Assembly: GCA_002086835.1 (NCBI GenBank) | Contig: MVIG01000033.1 | Coordinates: 1-58,700, forward strand | Origin: Mycolicibacterium porcinum | GTDB lineage: Bacteria; Actinomycetota; Actinomycetes; Mycobacteriales; Mycobacteriaceae | Reading direction: 5' to 3' | DNA: 58,700 bases | Shown here: positions 58,325-58,700 of the stretch, piece after piece | Layout: every line of letters begins with the position of its first letter | Position numbering within the stretch: the first letter of the stretch is position 1 | Made by a program: the position numbers and the translations under genes | Notes under the pieces: model-generated | Seen by the model: the letters and a program-made list of their open reading frames with translations, nothing else | Told to the model about the DNA's origin: nothing | The model's database searches: none

Positions 58325-58700
<376 letters not shown>

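Overview
The window is chromosomal DNA of a high-GC actinobacterium, almost certainly a rapidly growing Mycobacterium (Mycolicibacterium). It carries acpM-kasA-kasB-accD6 of the mycolic-acid FAS-II pathway, the MabR-type regulator, DlaT, hip1/caeA, glnA1-glnE-glnA2 and ptkA-ptpA. The gene order follows M. tuberculosis Rv2215 to Rv2247 from end to end, apart from several insertions. I identified genes by recognising protein motifs and family sequences from memory; no search was run.

Layout. 1-4.9 kb: lipoylation block (3' part of dlaT, an epimerase, lipB, lipA, a DUF4191 membrane protein, an RDD protein). 5-13.5 kb: nitrogen assimilation (glnA1 behind a four-half-site GlnR operator, glnE, glnA2), interrupted by dtd, doxX, an F420-type oxidoreductase and a thioesterase. 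13.5-24.2 kb: two paralogous secreted hydrolases (the second is Hip1/CaeA), a wax-ester synthase/DGAT, panB with a strong terminator, an accessory trio (PQQ-like membrane protein, crotonase, TetR) and a CYTH-CHAD protein.

24.2-30.7 kb: a compact integrative element of about 6.5 kb sits in the 3' end of rnpB, the RNase P RNA gene. It is bounded by a 28-bp direct repeat and has matching 11-bp tandem repeats just inside each end that look like integrase arm sites. It encodes a tyrosine integrase, an excisionase-like HTH protein, a P-loop replication-type ATPase, a serine resolvase and two unfamiliar cargo proteins. One is AT-rich and ends in a glycine-zipper hydrophobic segment; the other joins a winged helix, a short RHIM-like motif and a helical tail. 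This is the most likely place for an undescribed system.

30.7-36.9 kb: rnpB itself, an AraC-type regulator, a VOC protein, a secreted glycine-rich protein with four 37-residue repeats, a 13E12-type HNH protein, and a dithiol-oxidase-like flavoprotein fused to a methyltransferase, divergent from an XRE-cupin regulator. 37-47.6 kb: the conserved RNase HI/phosphatase, zinc-ribbon, Nif3, cobC-like, ptkA, ptpA, SURF1, cobD, DUF2236, VOC, tRNA-Val, ahpE and DUF3052 run. SURF1 has an in-frame stop just before its conserved C-terminal tail. 47.7-57.4 kb: aceE, mabR, then fabD-acpM-kasA-kasB-accD6. The last kilobase has an SDR divergent from a LysR regulator cut by the window end. The outermost ~120 bases on the left and ~100 on the right are G/C homopolymer-rich and look like low-quality contig ends.
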